Origin: Sporobolomyces roseus
Taxonomy: Eukaryota > Basidiomycota > Microbotryomycetes > Sporidiobolales > Sporidiobolaceae
Direction: 5' to 3'
Length of the DNA stretch: 64,000 bases
NCBI GenBank assembly: GCA_016617785.1
Contig: JADILM010000004.1
Coordinates: 1,984,001 to 2,048,000 of the forward strand
The notes under the pieces are model-generated. The model was not told the origin of the DNA and ran no database searches. It saw nothing but the letters and a program-made list of their open reading frames with translations. A program made the position numbers and the translations under genes. This document shows, in pieces, positions 11,320-22,489 of the stretch. How positions within the stretch are numbered: position 1 is the stretch's first letter; the number at the start of each line of letters is the position of its first letter.

Positions 11320-12712
11320 ATGTCATTCTCGTCACTTCCTGAAGAACTCATCAATCTCGTTATGCACAAGTTGAAGCGTTCCCGCCGCTTCACAATCGAT
11401 ATATTTGCAACAGTTTTGCACGCTACACTTAACGATATTCTCATGGCTGACGTTGTCTCGTCTCATAGATCGTCAACCCTTTCTCAGTCTCTGCCTCGTT
11501 TCTCGTCAAACTCTCAATCCCGCCCGACAAGCCTTGTATCGTGACCCTTTCTGCAGCATCTATCCTTACGAATTCAATTGGAGGCGAGCAAACAGTCTCC
11601 TTACTTCGCTCGAAGCCAACGACAAAACGCTTGGTCAACTAGTTCAAGGTATCTATCCAGTTACACAATACCTCAAAGCCCTCATTAATGACGACAAAGA
11701 ACGAAACGAGACCGTCAGATGTACCATGCGCTGGTTTGAGCAGCTCTTAAAAGCTTGTCCTCACCTTCGACAGGTCGAATTGTCTTTCAAAACTGTCAAT
11801 GATTTCGAAAACCTCCTCGAAGCCCTCTCCCTCGGTCTTTCCTGGCCCAAAGATGGTGTCCTCGCAGGTCCTAGCTCTCTTCGTACAGTCGTATTCTCTC
11901 GACTTTTCTACGACGACGAAGAAGACGGAGAAATCGACGCGGACGGACACGAACATCCTGAGCTCAGTATCAGCGACCGTTTCAATACCGCTGACATTTT
12001 CAACGCCCTCGGGAGGACCTCAATCACTTCCCTAGATGAGGTAGAATACCACAATGTCGGCTTCGTACATTCTGGTTACCCTGCAAACGAACCTCAATTC
12101 CCATTCCCCGTCAAATCCCTTCGAATCCATTCGCATTCCTACACTCTCGCGACAAGCATTCCCCTTCTGCCTCGCAATCACTCTGCTCTCGAGCACTTCG
12201 GATTCTCGGGCGAACCACCTCTCGATTCAAGCGAGATTCAAGCTCTCCCGAACCTCCTTGGCACTACCTTGAGATCGCTCTTCCTTCGCTTGAGTAGGGC
12301 TGATCAGTTCTACCTCTCCGAGTACACCCTTCGTTCTGACGCTCCTCCACTCCCTCTCGAAACATTCCGCTTATTCCCTCACCTCACCTCGCTCTCTCTC
12401 GTCGGCACTCACGGCCCTTCCCCTCGATTCCTGGAGCTTCTCGCTACCGCCTCTCCTCTCATCACTCATCTCTCTTTCCTGTGTTCACGCTGGGTCTCCG
12501 ACACCGATCCGCAATCGTTCCGGCCAGAAGTAATCTTTCCCGAAGTGCAAATCCTCTCATCTTTGTCAAAGTTCAAGCACCTCAAAGACATCTACCTTGG
12601 TACTCTCCCTACAACCAAGCACAACAAGTACAAGGGGCTCAAGAGCTCGTTGGAGGCAGAAGGAATCAAGGGAGAGGGAGAGTATGAATGCTGCATTAGG
12701 AGGAATGGCTGA
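11320..12712 (+). CDS. F-box/LRR-like protein P2
   Basis: This is the tandem paralogue of P1. It starts with MSFSSLPEELINLVMHKL and continues after an intron with QPFLSLCLVSRQTLNPARQA, then leucine-rich repeats (ACPHLRQVELSF, HLTSLSLVGTHGPSPRFLEL). It ends in a basic tail, ECCIRRNG. An acidic insert (YDDEEDGEIDADGHEHPE) is not seen in P1. The first coding intron ends cleanly at TCATAG (11467), but a good donor in the right phase is missing. The best is a weak GTTCCC at about 11378, while the position matching the P1 donor reads TATTTG. Translation might instead begin at an ATG at 11405 inside this intron, or the copy may splice poorly. The rest of the frame is open for over 400 codons. Confidence 0.65.
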
Positions 12713-13352
12713 GAAGGATGAAGGAATTGTGAACGCTTGAACTTGGGAAGAGGGAGAAAATTCACGCTTGAGATACGGAGAACGACGAAATGAATCGACG
12801 CTTTACCATTCCCTCACTACACGAACAAAAAGCACTCGAGAGAATCGTCTTCCAACGTTTTTCGCAGATTCTGAGAGACTAATTACGCCTATAGCTAGAG
12901 CACCACTTCCTCCTAGCGTGAAGACCTACAGGAACACTTGAAGTGTACAATCTGCTGCAAGAGAAACGAGAAACGAGACTCTGTGCTTTACTTTACGTTT
13001 TCCTTTCTCTTCGAGAGATAGTTGAGTTCCCTCGAGCGATGTATTGAAGGCGTTGAGACCGCTCGCCTCTTCCTACGCCATGTTCGAAGATCAGCTTGAA
13101 GCGAAAGCTCAAACAAGAAAACATATTTCCGAGGTTCATTGGGGATTCTCTCCGTTCTACAACGCGGTCCCTCTCTGGTGAATCCGAGTCTGTGATGCAT
13201 GCAAGATATAAAGTATGAAATGAATTAGGGTAACTCTGAACTAGATGAGGCGAACAATATCGAGGCGAATCGAAAGACGAGAAAACAATGGAGAGGTCGA
13301 AAATGTGAATGAATCGAAAGGTTAGAAAGTACAGGGAATACTGAGATCAGCG
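12713..13352. other. Intergenic spacer between P2 and the zinc-ribbon gene
   Basis: This spacer of about 640 bases lies between two converging genes and so should be mainly 3' untranslated sequence. Short open frames inside it, such as one on the minus strand at 12988-13200, have no recognisable domain or splice context. I see nothing else. Confidence 0.4.
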
Positions 13353-13975
13353 CTAATGAGGTTGCATAGGTTGTTGAGCTATCCACCTTGAATCATCAGT
13401 ACGTAACTTCCAGAGAGAATAAATGAAAGAACTCACGATAACCCATTGGAGCTTGTTGTCCGTACCCACCACCACCGTACCCTTGTTGCGGCTGACCGCC
13501 ATAGCCTTGAGGAGGACCTTGGTACCCACCTTGCATAGCCGCAGGAGGTGGTGGTCCTTTCTGACTAGCTTGCCATTCTATTCGAATTGCGAAATTTTGC
13601 ATCAGTTCTCCATTTTCTCGGAGGAGAGAGAGAGGGAGAGAGAGAAACATACGACAGATTGAACACATCCAAACGTGTTTGTTACCGAGTGGTACCAAAG
13701 GAATACAACAAATCTCTAAACAATTCTTCTCTGATAATTTCACTCAACTTGACATCAGCTTTTCGAGAGTACAGTGAAGGGTTTAGAGAGGGAGCGTACC
13801 CTTCGTAGCGTATACTTGAGCGTTATGACATCTTGGACAAACGTGTGCTTGTCCATCTTCCTAGCAAAGGAGGGAAGAGAGGGGGAGTTAACAGATGAGA
13901 GGAGAGGAAAGTGGAGAGCGAACGCACTTGAGAATAACGTTTCGAACAACCGAATGATAAGCAGATAAAGTCCAT
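13353..13975 (-). CDS. Small zinc-ribbon protein with Gly/Tyr/Gln-rich tail
   Basis: Five short exons give a protein of about 115 residues. Exon 1 (13975-13928) reads MDFICLSFGCSKRYSQ. Exon 2, from 13860, gives EDGQAHVCPRCHNAQVYATK. Exon 3 gives EICCIPLVPLGNKHVWMCSI. The next gives the start of the tail, QWQASQKGPPPPAAMQGGY, and a last exon gives QQPMQPH before the stop. CPRC and CSIC form a split zinc ribbon. The pattern fits the small fungal zinc-ribbon family (zinc_ribbon_15 type), whose role is not established. The tail (YGGQPQQGYGGGGYGQQ) is low-complexity and prion-like in composition. Intron signals at each junction (GTGCGT, GTACGC, GTATGT, GTGAGT) support the model, which restores a reading frame that no single open frame shows. 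Confidence 0.82.
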
Positions 13976-14406
13976 CTCTATGAGTCAGAGGTGGTGTTTG
14001 AGGGAGGTGGGAGGTGGGATCGAGCAAGGCAAGTTGAACGATCGACGACTTTGGAAACTTGAGAGCGAGATTCGAGTTGTGCGAGCTAGCTTGACTCGTT
14101 CGTGGATGTTGCTACACTGCTATGTAGAGGTAATATGTGAAAGCGGTGAAGGGAAAGGAGAGGTGACGAATTTCGATTTTTAACAACTGCGAGTTTCATT
14201 TCGACGTCTTTTTTTTCGGATCCTAACTTGTAAAGCTGCTTGACTATTATATTTCAGTCTACTGAATAAGTAGCGAGTTCAAAGTGGAGGATAGCAGAAA
14301 TTGCCCCGCTCAAATCGTTGCGATAAGAAAGTCGAACCTCGCGGAGAATCGAGAGCTTTCTCTTGACTTCTTTCTCTTCACTTCTATTCAACCTCCCCTC
14401 CAACGC
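13976..14406. promoter_or_regulatory. Shared divergent promoter of the zinc-ribbon gene and VCX1
   Basis: About 430 bases lie between two divergently transcribed genes. An in-frame upstream ATG for VCX1 exists at 14284 and would add about 41 residues. It is less likely than the ATG at 14407 because the added residues show no family resemblance. No clear operator is visible. Confidence 0.45.
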
Positions 14407-17003
14407 ATGGTCAACCCTACTGCTCCTATCGCTAGCAACGAAGACTCTCCCGCACCTAACGAACCTGGTATAGGTGGTTACTCCCACTCTGAACATTACA
14501 CGCAACATCATGCTACTTCCTCTGACTCCTCGCCTCCTCCTCCTACTACCGAGTTGAATCCCACGCTACTACACAAACGTTTACTTCAAGTTATATCACC
14601 CGCCACTACCACTTCAAGCGGTATTCAACGCCCCAGTAGCTGTCCTCCCGAAGTCACAAGGGTTTCAAATTCCTCTCTTGGCTCGGCCAGTCAAGCTGCC
14701 ACTGAACCGGATGCCACGATCAACCCAAAGTTCATTCGTACTGGTACCGACATCACTACGTTGACGATCGGTAATGGAGAAGGAGGAGCGAACTCGGGAG
14801 TTCCTCAAGGCGGTGCAAATACTCCGGCCGCACAATCGAGTCGACCTCCACTCCTCTCAAAGAAACTCCTCGAACCAAAAGTCCCCATCGGTGAGAACCC
14901 TACGTTCAAACAATGCTACATGAACACGATCAAGTATTCATGGTTGAACGTTCTCCTAATCTTCGTTCCCGTAAGTTTTCGCCTTTCTCTCCTTCCGACG
15001 TGTCAGCTTATTCAGACATCCTTCGATAGATCGCATGGGCAATGGACTTCTCCGGTCAATCCTCCACCGTCATTTTCGTCTGTTCCTTCTTCGCCATCGT
15101 ACCTTTAGCCGCTCTCCTCGGATTCGCAACCGAAGAACTCGCCCTCCGAGTCGGAGACGCGTTCGGAGGACTCCTCAACGCAACGTTCGGTAACGCAGTA
15201 GAATTGATCATCGCTATCCTCGCTTTGATCAAGGGTGAATTGAACGTCGTGAGATCAGCAATGTTGGGATCGATCTTGTCGAATTGTCTGTTGGTCATGG
15301 GTGGATCCTTCTTCGCTGGAGGTATCAGGTTCCACGAACAAGGTTACTCGATCAGGGCTGCTCAATTGAATATCAATTTGTTGGGAATATCGGGTGAGTC
15401 TTTATCCTCTCTTTTCGACTTCGCTTTCTTTTTGGCTGACGTGCCTTCTTTCGTTGCAGTCGTCGCTATCGTCGTACCTACCGCTTTCCATTCGTTCCTC
15501 GAATGGAACAAGACTCAGGATGTCAATCAAACCGTGAGTGTCGAAAGTCTCGTCAGAATTTGGCCACTGTTTCTGACCGTCGATCGAGCGACTTACAGGA
15601 CGACGATGTTCTGCAACTCTCTCGTGGTATCGCCTTCATCCTACTCTTCACCTACGGCAAGCTCTACTTTCCCCTCTGCTCTTCGATCCCCAGACTAATC
15701 TCTCTTATCCATAGCTTCCTACCTCCTCTTTCAACTCTGGACTCACGCGTACCTCTACGCTCCGGCCTCGCAATTGATTTCGGACGAGCCTCTCTCGGCC
15801 ACTCAAGCCATGCTCCTCCAGTACGAAGGACCTCAACCTCCTACTCAAGGACGAGTCTTTCGAATTCCTTCCTGGGGATCCTCTACGAACTCTTCTCAAA
15901 CTTCTTCTCAATCGATTCGCTCGAGGGCTTCTTCAATTCATCACCCTCAAGATCAGGACGTCGAAGCTGGAGGATTACCAAGTTCGACTAGACTCGTCAA
16001 TGCTACGGATGCCGAAATTGAACAAGTCCAAGCTCGAACGAGTGATCCTGAGAAGGGAAACGTTACTCAATACGTCAATGGTTTACCTCAGAGACATGTC
16101 GAAACTCCGAAATTGAGCGTTTATTTCGCTTTTGGGTTGTTGATCGGTATTACTGTTTTAACCGTACGTTTCACTCTTCGTCTTTATCCTTTTTTTCTCA
16201 TCAGACTGGAACTGATAAAGTGAACATTTGATACGTACAGGGTGTAACGGCTGAATTCTTGGTCTCTTCGATTGATGGGTTGACTTCGACCGGAAACATC
16301 TCTACGGAATTTGTCGCTCTCATTCTCTTGCCCGTCGTAGGAAACGCCGCTGAACACGTCACGTAAGTCGCTTGTTTCTCTTCAGCTCCTCAGGACCGAA
16401 GCTGAAGTGGACAATTTTGTGCTTGCAGCGCTATCACGGTCGCTACGAAGAATAAACTCGATTTGTCATTGGCTGTAGCAGTAGGAAGGTAAGCCGAGAT
16501 CCCTACCTAGTCTTCAATTTGTACCATCGCTGACTAGCTACGATGAATATCGGTTTGCAGTTCGATTCAAATCGCTTTGTTCGTTGTACCAATTCTCGTT
16601 CTCCTCGGTTGGGCAATCGGTCAACCTCTCGATCTCGTGAGTCATTGTCGAAGTTATTCAGCCTTGGTGTAGCTGACAATTCGTCATCTGACCCGCAGTT
16701 CTTTGATCCATTCGAAACTTTGTTGTTATTCCTCTGTATCTGCGGTGTAAACTGGGGTAAGCCACTCTCGCTTTGCTCTATCCTTCTCGATTACAGTTGC
16801 TGATAGCAGCTCGAGACGGACTTAGCTATCGCCGATGGACGTACGAATTGGTTGGAAGGTTTGACTTTAATGGTAGTTTACTTGATCATCGCGTACGTCT
16901 CCCGCTTGCTCCTCACTCCTCTGCCCGTCGCTGACGAGTGAGTGCTCTTTTGCGACGTAGGTTGACTACCTGGTATTATCCCGGTCTTCCCGCCAATCTC
17001 TAA
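14407..17003 (+). CDS. VCX1: Vacuolar Ca2+/H+ exchanger (CaCA family)
   Basis: An N-terminal Ser/Thr/Pro-rich cytosolic region of about 170 residues precedes about eleven membrane segments. The two inverted ion-binding repeats are clear: LNATFGNAVELIIAILALIK and LPVVGNAAEHVTAITVATK. An acidic/Ser-rich loop (about 15770-16090) divides the halves. The terminal exons read ICGVNW, AIADGRTNWLEGLTLMVVYL and LTTWYYPGLPANL. The frame after ICGVNW is restored only if the intron ends at the TTAG before CTATCGCC. Known role: uses the vacuolar proton gradient to load Ca2+ into the vacuole and lower cytosolic Ca2+. Length and signature fit fungal VCX1. The long N-terminal extension is usual in fungal homologues. 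Confidence 0.93.
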
Positions 17004-17410
17004 ACTACCTCTCAGCAACTCGAATCAATCGGACTCTTCTCTCGGACTCTTTTCTGTATACACTATCTCCAAACCCTTCTCTCTTCTCTCTCTCGTGAAT
17101 CGAATCAAATAGGACTCTCTTCTCTCTCTCTTCTTTCTGATTTCTCTCTTTTAGTGGTACCCCCCTCTGCTCGCGATGAACGAGTTTGAATACTTTTTTG
17201 AATCGAGTTGAAAAACAAAACACACGCTTTTTTCCTCTTCTACTATTGTTTCCATCGCTTTGTCGTCGAGCCCGCGAGAGAGAAAGAGATGAAAGAGTAA
17301 GACTGTAGAAAGAGACAGCAAAGGAAACCGGACTCGCGTTCCAATTCGACGTTGTTATGCATTTCTAACCTGATCACTCGAAGCTACACTATTCCCTTTC
17401 CACTCCAAGA
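17004..17410. other. Converging 3' ends of VCX1 and DCC1
   Basis: About 400 bases of pyrimidine-rich sequence lie between two converging stop codons and are presumably 3' untranslated regions. No gene, tRNA or repeat is recognised. Confidence 0.4.
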
Positions 17411-18951
17411 CTAATTCCACAGATTCCTAGGAGTCCACCAAGTACTCCCCTCACTCCCTTTCACTTTCCTAACAAATTTCAAAACCAACGCATCCATTTT
17501 CTTTTTATCACCCCCGGTCAAATCTTTCACGAACAACGACATGTCGGATTCCAACCATTTCGGTTGGAGAGCGAAGAGTTCGGAGAAACGTGTCGAGGGG
17601 TCTGGGGAGAGGGAAGAGGAGGGAAGGTATTGGATCGTTGGGATTGCTAGGGTTGGTCGAGAGAGCGAGAGACCCTAGGGAGAGCTAAGAGAGTTAGAGG
17701 GGAGCAAGGAAGAGCAAGAGAGAGAGAGAGAGAGATAGAGTTTACAGAGAGGAGAGGGAGAGAGCAAAGGGGTGAGAAACCACCGCAGAGCTCTTTCCAT
17801 TTAGTTAAGAAAGATTCGAGTGGTTGTTGACCAAACTGTGAACACGCTCGACTCGTCCACGATTAGTTCTTCGAGTAGAGTAGTGCGATGGAAGGGAAAA
17901 GGGAATACTCACACCTCCAGCAGCTAATAAATCGATCCCAAGCTCTCTCACGATCCCTTCCAATTCAAACTTCCATCTACCTCCCTCGTGATCCTGCTCC
18001 CCGAACCACCCCAAAATAGTTAACCCAACGAGTTTGCCACAATCTACTGAATCGAGCGCTTCTAACAATTCACTCTCTTCCGCCTCTGAAACTAAAACTA
18101 CAGGTTCCGTCGGTTTCGTAGAGGGTTTCGATTTCTTTTTCGAGAGGTTCGGGGGATGAGCGAGAATAGCGGGGAGAGGAAGAGATGAGAGGAGGGAAGG
18201 TAGGATTGTGAGGAGGAAGGAAGGGGGAATTGAACGGAGTGAATCGTCCAGATCGAGGATTCGGTTCTTGTTGAGTGCAGATCTGATCTCTAGATCCGAC
18301 GCTGGTAATCTCGAGCGTAAATCATCGAATGAAACTTTCTTCTCCGGCTGTGATTGCATCAATCAATCAAGAAAGAGATAGAAAGTCAGAATTGAGTTCG
18401 AGTGAAAGTGAGTAAGAGGAGAGAAGAGAAGAGAGACGTACAGGATGATCAATTTCGTTTTGTTCTCCAGTGTAGTTGCAACCATTGAGTAAACCTACGA
18501 GTTTTTCAGTCCTAGGTACTCCAGCGACGGCTTCCAAAGTTTCGTGTAAAACGCTCTCTATCTCGATCGATGAATCTTGTTTCAATCTTTTTCTAGGTCT
18601 ACCTTCCTCGTCCATATCCTCTTCCTCCTTATCCTCATCCACGTCGTGTCCTAAGTAGTTGAACCATAATCCTCCTGATCCACCTTCGAGACCAGATGAA
18701 CAGATACAGAGGGAATTACTATTCTGTACACCTCTCAACGCGTAGGTTTGGGTTGGAGTCACGAGTGCGGCAGAATCGGTTGGATCCCCTCGGATCTCGA
18801 GAGGAGTCGAGTCGGAGGAGGAAGAGGGGGAAGTGAGGAGGGAGAGGAGTGCGGGAGGGAGGGAGAGGAGCTGATAAGTTGAGCGAGAGGAGGAGGGGAG
18901 AGAAGAGCCTGGGAGGTCGGAGAAATGGAGTAGGCGGTGTTGATCTGCCAT
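17411..18951 (-). CDS. DCC1: Sister-chromatid cohesion factor Dcc1
   Basis: The start is MADQHRLLHFSDLPGSS. The N-terminal half has PLEIRGDPTDSAALVTPTQT and LRGVQNSNSLCIC, the Dcc1 signature strand pair. An acidic insert with a basic patch (GRPRKRLKQ) follows. The second exon has DLRSRLPASDLEIRSALNK. The last exons give a winged-helix C-terminus with FGQQPLESFLTKWKELCGGF, RFSELFALQPKWLESDMSLF and KMDALVLKFVRKVKGSEG, ending in TPRNLWN. Known role: with Ctf8 and Ctf18 it forms the alternative RFC clamp loader that acts on PCNA for sister-chromatid cohesion and replication checkpoint signalling. At least three introns are needed. It lies just outside the left arm of the inverted duplication and has no partner copy on the right. 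Confidence 0.88.
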
Positions 18952-19548
18952 CCGAGTTGAGGGTGATGAGGAGGGAGGAACGAGAGAGGAGGACAGAGAG
19001 GAAGAGAAGAAGTGTGGCTCGACGCGTTCCGAGGGGAGAGAGGCGGATATAGCTGTTTCAGAGAGCTTGATAACCTACTATCAAACGTGTTTGAAGTATC
19101 CGGTGAAGTGGAAGAAGGACAAGAAACGCAATTCGTCTCAAAGTTGTTTTCTCCCTTCAACCTTTCACTCTTCTTTCGCTTGGATCAATTCGAAACCTTT
19201 CGACTATCAATAACATCATCAAAGTGAGTCTGTCAATGATCTCGGCTCGCTCTGACGGGACGCGAGGGAGAAAACCTGGATCCGAGATGGAATCGTGCAA
19301 AGGGCTCAAGCAGGGAGAGAGGCTCTCTAGAGGAATAGTGGATAGGGTTCGTAGAGCGGGAGACTGTATGTTCGGTGGTGTTCAAGGGCGTCAGACTCAG
19401 TCAGAGGGAAGGGGAAGAGTGATCTCTCCCCTTGATTCGCTCGAATCCTCGTTTGTACTTCAGTCTCGCAGCTATACAACTCTGCACCCCTTCGAGACTA
19501 CAATCCACTGACAAAACTTGACCTCGCAGCTTCGATCGCCTGCTGCAA
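18952..19548 (+). other. DCC1 promoter and P3 leader remnant
   Basis: This holds the DCC1 upstream region and, on the plus strand, a P3 leader with a donor-like CAAAGTGAGTCTGTC near 19215. That resembles the CAAGGTGAGTCT leader junction of P4 and P6. The outer left limit of the inverted duplication probably falls here. No other gene is seen. Confidence 0.4.
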
Positions 19549-20892
19549 ATGATACTTCCGACTGAAACCCTCGATCTCGTCTTTTCGTAAATTCACCTTA
19601 GAAGTGCTCCTCCTACAGGTTAGTCTAGCCTGTCTCTCGATTCCCTCCTGCTCAGAGCTGATGTGAAGAGTGCCGCAGCCGTATCTCAAGCTACCTTCTC
19701 TTCCCTCTGCCTCACCTCGAAACATTTCCTCCCTCTCGCTCGAGAATACCTCTACTATCGTCCGCTCAATCTCGACAAGGGAATCAACTGGGAGAAGGCT
19801 TTCGCATTTCTCAAGACTCTCGAGTCGACAAACTCTCTCCACGCTCGACTCGTCCGCTCACTGGAAGATCTCTCAGCTTACATGATCTTGCTCGACGAAC
19901 TTCCCCATCTCAAACTCCTCTCCGTCTAGTTGATACGCCGAGACCGTCGACTCTCTGCCGTAGTATTGTTCTGTATCAGTCTCATCAAGCTCTGCCCCAA
20001 GCTACAGAGCATAGGCCTCAACTTCACTTCCTCCCACGAGTTCGACCACATCGTTCAAGCACTGCAAGGTTCTTCGTCAGCACCCACGGTCGTCATTCTC
20101 GAAACTAGCGGCAACAACAACCTGAATGGTCGGATTCTCACGCTTTACTCGTTTACATCGCTCTCAGTCATCCTTCCCTTCCAAAATATCAAACAGCTCA
20201 AATTGATCGAGATCGAACTAGCAACCACTGCAACTCTCCCTTCCCCAACTATCTTTCTACCTCTGACATCACTCAACATCCATGAAGACTACGGTTACCT
20301 CAAAAGCGTCAAGCAATTCTTCGTGGCAAGCTCCGTATCACTCGTCGAATTCGTCATCCACCTCGTAAATCTCACTAGTTCCGACGTCGACTGGATCCTC
20401 AAGCCGCTTCCCGTCACTCTCAAGAAACTTCTCATCTCGCACCACGCAAGATTCGAACGCACTCACGGTCGCCCTTCCTTAACGAATTACGCTCGAAACC
20501 ATTCTCTCCCGAACATTCCGCTCGACACCATCTCCCGATTCACGTGCCTTCACACTCTCAAACTCAACGATTTCCAAGGTCCATCCCTCGCTTTTCTTTG
20601 CGTTCCCTCGACCACTTCTTCATCGTTATCGAGAATCGACTTTGCCAGCTCCTTTTGGATCGGCGATAAGCTTCCTCCCGTACCGAGCGGGATGGGCTGG
20701 AGGGGGGAGGGTTTCCCTCGCAGGAAGATCCAGAAGGTACTCGAAGCACTCCAACGCCTCGACTTGATTCATTTCGGATGGTTACCGACTCGAGATCGCA
20801 ATTACTATCGAGAGTTGATTTCGAATCTCAACGACAGAGGTGTCACAGCGGAATGGGTTGAATGTCGTCCCATGAAAGTACAGCGAGGGTGA
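19549..20892 (+). pseudogene. F-box/LRR-like P3, disrupted by two in-frame stops
   Basis: The frame starts MILPTETLDLVFS and meets a TAA at 19588-19590, where relatives have a sense codon (P7 has Gln). After the expected intron it continues SQATFSSLCLTSKHFLPLA. A TAG at 19927-19929 then interrupts the same frame between LPHLKLLSV and IRRDRRLSAVVLFCI. The remaining 320 codons are open, with typical family repeats (FTCLHTLKLNDFQGPSLAFL) and the end EWVECRPMKVQRG. That end matches DWMECRPKKV in P7, its mirror partner. Splicing does not remove either stop without breaking the frame. It is probably a pseudogene. Two sequencing errors are a less likely explanation. Confidence 0.78.
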
Positions 20893-21344
20893 AGGAAGTA
20901 TCGAAGGAGGTTGGGAAGGGAAGGGGAAAGAGGGAAAGAAGGACTCAAAGTCGAGGGAAGAGGGAAAAAGTTTGGCGTTCGTGTACGCAAACGTTCTTCT
21001 GAATTTCATGTCACGTGCGATGCTTTCAATCCTTTTCTGCACTGTTGGGCGATCTCGGTCAAATTCGGATTGCTGAAACGAGACTTCAGATTGAGCGAGG
21101 AATTTCTCCTCTTCGTTTTCGCTCGGCAGATTCAATCTCTTCTATTGAGCTTAACTCAGAGAGAGCTTTAGTGTGACTATTCGTTAAACTTCGAGAACGA
21201 GTCTCGAAATCGCACGAATCGTCGATGCGATGAAACTGAACACTGTTATTTTCACTGCTTTCCCCGCCTACGCGATTCGCCTCCCTTCTGACAAGACCAA
21301 GTTGATGAACGGGAATTCTGATCTAAATCCCCTTCGAAAATCAA
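20893..21344. other. Converging 3' ends of P3 and the left dehydrogenase
   Basis: A purine-rich spacer of about 450 bases lies between converging genes. It corresponds to 43151-43613 on the right arm. No gene is recognised. Confidence 0.4.
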
Positions 21345-22489
21345 TCACCGTGGAAGTTCGGAACCATCGTAATTTACAAATCGACCATTGTCTCCCTTTG
21401 TCACAGCGTGGAAGATGTTCTTGGTTCTGCGCACTCGACAGGTTTCATTCAGTATCGTCGATGATAGATGTCTCGAGGGAAGAAAAAATAGAACGCACGC
21501 TAGAGCGCAAGCTTCGGAAGTTTCAAAGTCCCCTCCTCCGTCAGAGTTCATATCAGTCTTGACGTATCCGGGATGGAAAGCTGATGGAGAATCATCAGGA
21601 TAGGATCGAATTCAGTCAAGTTAGGATAGACAAGAGGGAGAGAAAGAGTGAAAGATGCGAAGGAATGGGAGAAACAATAAAGCTGAGACTCACGAACGAC
21701 GGTGAATCCTTCTCCAGCGAGCTCACGAGCGAGTTTGACAGTGTACATATTAACGGCAGCCTTCGAGATTGCGTCTACACAAACGCGAGAGAACGGGGTT
21801 CAGTTCGAGCTTTCCTTCGCAAAATTGGAAAAAGGAAAGTCAACTCACAAGCACTAGCAGCTGGAGATTGGCTGGTAACGGGACCTCCGATACTTCCGAC
21901 AATCGAAGAAGTGACAAAGATCTGCTTCTTTCCTTGAGTGTTCTCCTTCAAGAGAGGGAGAAAAGCGTTGACAGTATTGATCACTCCATAGAGATTGGTT
22001 TTCAGATTATAGGATAGTTCTTCTTCCGAGCTATGTTTGAAGGATTCAATACTGCGAGCACCGAACTGAGAGCAATAGTGAGGGAAAACTGACAATTGCG
22101 ACGATGTTTTCCATCCACCTCCATTCACTCCTGCGTTGGCCAACACGGCGTCTAGTCCTTTCCCGTCACTCAAGAATCCCGAATCTTTGAGCTCTTTAGC
22201 AGCAGCCTGCGAGGACAGACGACAGAGTCAGATCAGCTCTTGCGTCTCGAAAGATATCTTGCGAAACGAGGCTTACTTGAGTCGATTCAGCTTCGTTGAC
22301 ATCGCATTTGAGAATGTGTAGACGGTCCTTGCCGAACTCCTTCGTAAGAGGCTCGAGTTGATCCGCCTTTGAGGGGTTTCGAACAGCAGCGACGACTCGA
22401 GTTTGAGGTGAAGATGCGAGAAGTTCTTTCGCGTATCCCAATCCGAGGGAACGAGAGGAACCGGTGATCAAGTAGGTTGTGGTAGACAT
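21345..22489 (-). CDS. Short-chain dehydrogenase/reductase, left copy
   Basis: Starts MSTTTYLITGSSRSLGLG, with the NAD(P)-binding TGxxxGxG pattern at residues 9-18. Next come CDVNEAESTQ, DAVLANAGV (the NAG motif), and a segment with VTSSIVGSIGG followed by YAISKAAVNMY, which carries the catalytic Tyr and Lys. The C-terminal exons give FHPGYVKTD and GRFVNYDGSELPR. About six introns follow the usual consensus. Size (about 250 residues) and motifs fit classical SDRs, close to the C-factor-like fungal group. The substrate is unknown. The mirror copy at 42006-43150 is very similar and both look intact. The junction before FHPGYVKT differs: the left copy uses an acceptor giving VVPFHPG, about six residues shorter than the right copy. 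Confidence 0.87.

Noticed and set aside
17680..17750. GA-rich microsatellite as a regulatory repeat
   Set aside because: It lies within or beside a pyrimidine-rich intron of DCC1 on the other strand. Simple polypyrimidine tracts are common in these introns.
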